Virus record (IMG/VR): IMGVR_UViG_3300025872_000333
Coordinates: 1 to 22,486 of that record
DNA: 22,486 bases
Origin: a virus
Strand: one strand, 5' to 3'
Shown here piece by piece: positions 19,931 to 22,486 of this stretch. Below the pieces are notes generated by a model that saw only the letters and a program-made list of their open reading frames with translations, was not told where the DNA came from and made no database searches. A program made the position numbers and the translations under genes. Numbering within the stretch: the stretch's first letter is position 1; every line of letters starts with the position of its first letter.

Positions 19931-20136
19931 TACTCATTTCTCCCCTTTTGAACCATAATTTGATACAAGATTTCTACTTTTTCCTCTAATCTAATAACAG
20001 AATCTTTGAGACTGCTGCCAGAATTAGGCTTAAGTTCATACAAATAGTGCTTAACTAACCAACGTACTGAGGTAGCAAACGCTGCCACTAATGTACAAAC
20101 AGATACTGCTAAGCCTAACCATTGAGCCGTACTCAT
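19930..20136 (-). CDS. Single-pass membrane protein with coiled coil, holin-like
   Basis: 68 residues. Residues 4-27 form a membrane helix (AQWLGLAVSVCTLVAAFATS) and residues 45-65 a charged coiled coil (SVIRLEEKVEILYQIMVQKG). It sits between the tail gene and the endolysin with TAATG overlaps on both sides. This N-terminal helix plus coiled coil layout is common in small actinophage lysis-cassette proteins, so it may be a holin, antiholin or spanin-like partner. Confidence 0.68.
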   Translation of the reverse strand: MSTAQWLGLAVSVCTLVAAFATSVRWLVKHYLYELKPNSGSSLKDSVIRLEEKVEILYQIMVQKGRNE

Positions 20137-22118
20137 TATACTGTCCTCACCAGAATTTCTAATATGCCACCAAAACCTGTAGAGTTTTTATCTGGTGGAG
20201 TTGCGTTTATTAAGTTAATTCCTTCAATCTGAACCTGACGGCTTTCGCCCGTATTCAAATCCTGCCATGTAACGATGTCTCCTGACTCTTCAATTGATTC
20301 AAGTTCTAAAATGCGCTCATGTGCTCTACCTGAGTAACCAGTACGCACATTATTCTTATCTGTCTCTTCATCAAAGCAGTAGACATAGTAACTAATAAGA
20401 CGCTGACGTGGTGTAGCAATGGTTGCCTTTGCTTGATAGCCCTTAAAGACTGGGCCAAGAGAGGTAGTTACAGAATCACGATACATAACAAACTTATATG
20501 CAAGATACTCTTGTGGCTCTGCTGGAGAAGATGTTGCAACTTCAACAGCAGGAACAGCAGAGTCGTATGAAATATGCTCATAAGGAAAATTATTAGAATC
20601 AATACTTTGTAAAGACATAGAACCATAGGTAAAGTTACCGCGCCCTAAAAGGCGCTTGAAGTTTTTAGGCTCAAGAGTTCCGTATCTAATATTACCTGTA
20701 GTTAAATAACCAGATGTTCTTAGTGTTGATTCATCTTCCATGTACACATATCCGTTAGCACCAGAAGCATAGGCAGTACAAAAAGCAAGTTGGTCAGTAC
20801 CATTAGCAAAAGCACAAGCAGTTGTTTGATGACCAGTCACTCCGTCATAGTTAATATCGTTTGCCCATGCAAAGCGGAGAGTTTCTATCTCTGTTGATAG
20901 GTCAATACGAATTACTCCAGGCTCACCATTAACTGAAGTTGCACACCATACATAGTGGTCACGGGCTGCAAAGTCATAACAAGGTTGGTCTGTCTCAACT
21001 ACTAAAGGTCCATAATTAATAGAACCGTCTTGGTCGTTGACTACTGCAACTCGCACACCTTTGCTAGTCCCAATCATCATGTAACCAAGATAGTAGTAAA
21101 TCTTATGTACTACTTCACCTACTGGAAGTTCTGCAGCCACAACCGCAGAGGTAAGTGTTGGCATTACACCTGCTGTGCTGAGAGTAAACTTCTGAATAGT
21201 AGACTGAATACCGTTGTAGCCAGCGATGTAAATCGCTGGGCCTGATGCTGTTACTGATGTATAGATATGGCTAGTTACTGGGTGTGTATAAAGTGCGGTT
21301 GGCATGGCCACGGCAGATGCAGCAAACTCATACACCTTGTTATCAGCACACATTACAATACGGTCTTTAATATACTCCATAGTTGCATTAGAGATTGTTC
21401 CAATCTCATCAAACATAAATGTATTTGCTGTAGCAGATGTACCAGTTAGTGCTTTTTTGTATACAGTTTTCTTTGTAGCAGTATTAGTAATCCAGTATGC
21501 AGTAGTACCATCATCACAAATAGCATATACTGGAGCATCTACACCAGCATTATAATCAATAAAGTGAGTAACCGTTCCAGTAGTATTAATTTTATCTACA
21601 TCATACTCGTCCCATACAAGTACACCAGATGTGTTGTTCCATTTAATAGAACGAATTGACTGAAACGGACGTGGATTAGATTCAAAAATACCAGTATCGC
21701 GCAATGCGCCAGTAGTATTATGTCCTTGAGTGACATTATTAAGAAGAGTTACTTGTCCTTTAGTCCAGACATTTAAGCCCTTGCTATCTGCAAATCGGTA
21801 ATGTCCATTCTCATCATTGGTTGCAGGGTCATAAAAATTAATACCAGCACCACCATGAAATGACATCTGAGAACGAATCCACCAACCAGTCAATGACTGT
21901 TCGCCTGGCTCATTAGTAGAATCAAACTGGTCCTTCTTAAAAGGAGCAGTACGGCGTGTATATGGACGGTCATTATTTGTGGCTAAAATAAACGGCATTC
22001 CACCAACAGCCACATCATAGGCTACATCAGTATTTTGCCAGATATTTGAAGTTGATACGACACCAACATCTACGGCAATAGCACGGTTACTACGACCTTC
22101 GGTAATATCTCTAGCCAC
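20136..22118 (-). CDS. Tail protein, probable beta-propeller receptor-binding or minor tail protein
   Basis: 660 residues from a GTG at 22116-22118 with AAGGAGTAAC just upstream. It is almost entirely beta-strand. Residues 35-100 hold a conserved-looking block (PFILATNNDRPYTRRTAPFK, then WWIRSQMSFHGGAGINFYDP). The middle has repeated blade-like strands, for example VYAICDDGTTAYWITNTATK, YYLGYMMIGTSKGVRVAVVN and ARDHYVWCATSVNGEPGVIR, suggesting a beta-propeller. The C-terminal 150 residues form a further beta domain. It lies before the lysis genes, as tail-tip or fibre genes often do. A host-binding tail protein is the best fit; there is no diagnostic enzyme motif. Confidence 0.65.
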   Translation of the reverse strand: MARDITEGRSNRAIAVDVGVVSTSNIWQNTDVAYDVAVGGMPFILATNNDRPYTRRTAPFKKDQFDSTNEPGEQSLTGWWIRSQMSFHGGAGINFYDPATNDENGHYRFADSKGLNVWTKGQVTLLNNVTQGHNTTGALRDTGIFESNPRPFQSIRSIKWNNTSGVLVWDEYDVDKINTTGTVTHFIDYNAGVDAPVYAICDDGTTAYWITNTATKKTVYKKALTGTSATANTFMFDEIGTISNATMEYIKDRIVMCADNKVYEFAASAVAMPTALYTHPVTSHIYTSVTASGPAIYIAGYNGIQSTIQKFTLSTAGVMPTLTSAVVAAELPVGEVVHKIYYYLGYMMIGTSKGVRVAVVNDQDGSINYGPLVVETDQPCYDFAARDHYVWCATSVNGEPGVIRIDLSTEIETLRFAWANDINYDGVTGHQTTACAFANGTDQLAFCTAYASGANGYVYMEDESTLRTSGYLTTGNIRYGTLEPKNFKRLLGRGNFTYGSMSLQSIDSNNFPYEHISYDSAVPAVEVATSSPAEPQEYLAYKFVMYRDSVTTSLGPVFKGYQAKATIATPRQRLISYYVYCFDEETDKNNVRTGYSGRAHERILELESIEESGDIVTWQDLNTGESRQVQIEGINLINATPPDKNSTGFGGILEILVRTV

Positions 22119-22135
22119 GTTACTCCTTAAGTCAG

Positions 22136-22169
22136 AAAATAATAAATGACCAGTTTATCCACTTGGTCA
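22136..22169 (-). terminator. Terminator-like hairpin before the tail gene
   Basis: Read on the minus strand, TGACCA (22169-22164) and TGGTCA (22152-22147) form a stem with an 11-base loop, followed by TTTATTATTTT. An outer pairing of the A/T-rich arms (AAATAATAA with TTATTATTT) extends it. It would partly terminate transcription after the small gene at 22191-22427 and tune the tail gene. The stem is short, so efficiency is doubtful. Confidence 0.5.
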
Positions 22170-22190
22170 GGTGGTCTTGCTACTTATTAT

Positions 22191-22427
22191 TTATTCAGCA
22201 GATTCAACAGGTAATGCTGCAAGTTCTGCTTGATGAGTTGTAATTGCAGCCTCAAGAATTGCAAGAGCCTTGTCAGCGTTAGCAACTCCATCTGCATCAT
22301 CCAGTGACTCACAAGTAGTCTTGTTGAGTGAGTGCTGGTATGCCTCAGCAGCAAACTGTGATACTCGCTGAGTTAGGATGTTGCGCTTTTGCTCATCTGT
22401 TAGTAGTGATGCGTAGTCAATTGACAT
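22191..22427 (-). CDS. Small acidic helical protein of the tail module
   Basis: 78 residues. MSIDYASLLTDEQKRNILTQ, then RVSQFAAEAYQHSLNKTTCE and a second long helix (ADKALAILEAAITTHQAELA). It looks like a helical hairpin with an acidic end. The ATG overlaps the stop of the upstream gene (TAATG) and AAGGAC is the ribosome binding site. No family was recognised. Its place before the tail gene suggests a tail assembly or structural accessory role. Confidence 0.68.
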   Translation of the reverse strand: MSIDYASLLTDEQKRNILTQRVSQFAAEAYQHSLNKTTCESLDDADGVANADKALAILEAAITTHQAELAALPVESAE

Positions 22428-22486
22428 TAGTTTTGTCCTTCTGTTAAGTCAGCCTCGTCAGGCTGAGTTACTTCTATTGTATCAGT
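22427..22486 (-). CDS. C-terminal end of an upstream late gene, partial
   Basis: Nineteen residues, TDTIEVTQPDEADLTEGQN, run from the right edge to a TAA that overlaps the next ATG (TAATG). The frame is open to the edge, and the overlap follows the packing style of the rest of the late block. The body of the gene lies outside the window, so no function can be given. Confidence 0.5.
   Translation of the reverse strand, partial: TDTIEVTQPDEADLTEGQN

Overview
The window looks like part of a double-stranded DNA tailed phage of an actinobacterium. Phage identity rests on a large terminase subunit (TerL), a portal-like protein, a tail protein, an M15-type endolysin and holin-like genes. An actinobacterial host is suggested by a WhiB-family iron-sulfur regulator, a DUF4192-like protein, primase sequences like those of actinophages, and an operator-like site matching the actinobacterial Crp/GlxR consensus. 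By eye the base composition is moderate to AT-leaning, unlike high-GC soil actinobacteria; a freshwater low-GC actinobacterium (Nanopelagicales/acI type) is a plausible host, but this is inference. I saw no integrase, tRNA or CRISPR array.

Layout. (1) 1-7483, minus strand, read right to left: TerL, a lysine-rich protein, portal, a proteasome/HslV-like Ntn-hydrolase, two small proteins, and a large helical protein that runs off the left edge. (2) 7484-8079: a gene-free divergent control region with about fifteen inverted repeats, a Crp-like palindrome, direct repeats and a good early promoter. (3) 8080-19150, plus strand: a dense early operon. It opens with a zinc-finger protein and a probable OB-fold/SSB-like protein, followed by an intrinsic terminator. 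Next come many tiny overlapping genes (several Cys-rich, some with a membrane segment), a secreted transglycosylase-like protein, DUF4192-like and DUF932 proteins, and a replication/nuclease block. That block holds a RecB/Cas4-type nuclease, a RecA-fold ATPase, a PD-(D/E)XK nuclease and a primase split over two frames. A transcription and modification block follows: DUF1599/Nmad1, a sigma-like protein, an FmdB zinc ribbon, WhiB and another nuclease. (4) 19155-19197: a bidirectional terminator. (5) 19230-22486, minus strand: holin-like protein, endolysin, a second membrane protein, a 660-residue tail protein and small structural-region genes.

If the genome is circular or circularly permuted, the two minus-strand blocks would be the head and the tail of one late operon. 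It would start at terL, leave the window on the left, re-enter at the right edge and end at the bidirectional terminator. Early and late transcription would then diverge from 7484-8079 and converge at about 19.2 kb. Almost all genes are packed with TAATG, ATGA or GTGA overlaps, implying translational coupling. No DNA polymerase is visible, so replication probably relies on host polymerase together with the phage primase and ATPase. Most novel-looking items: the proteasome-like hydrolase in the prohead-protease position, the hairpin-dense control region with its Crp-like site, the split primase with an internal strong ribosome binding site, and the sigma-like/WhiB regulator pair.
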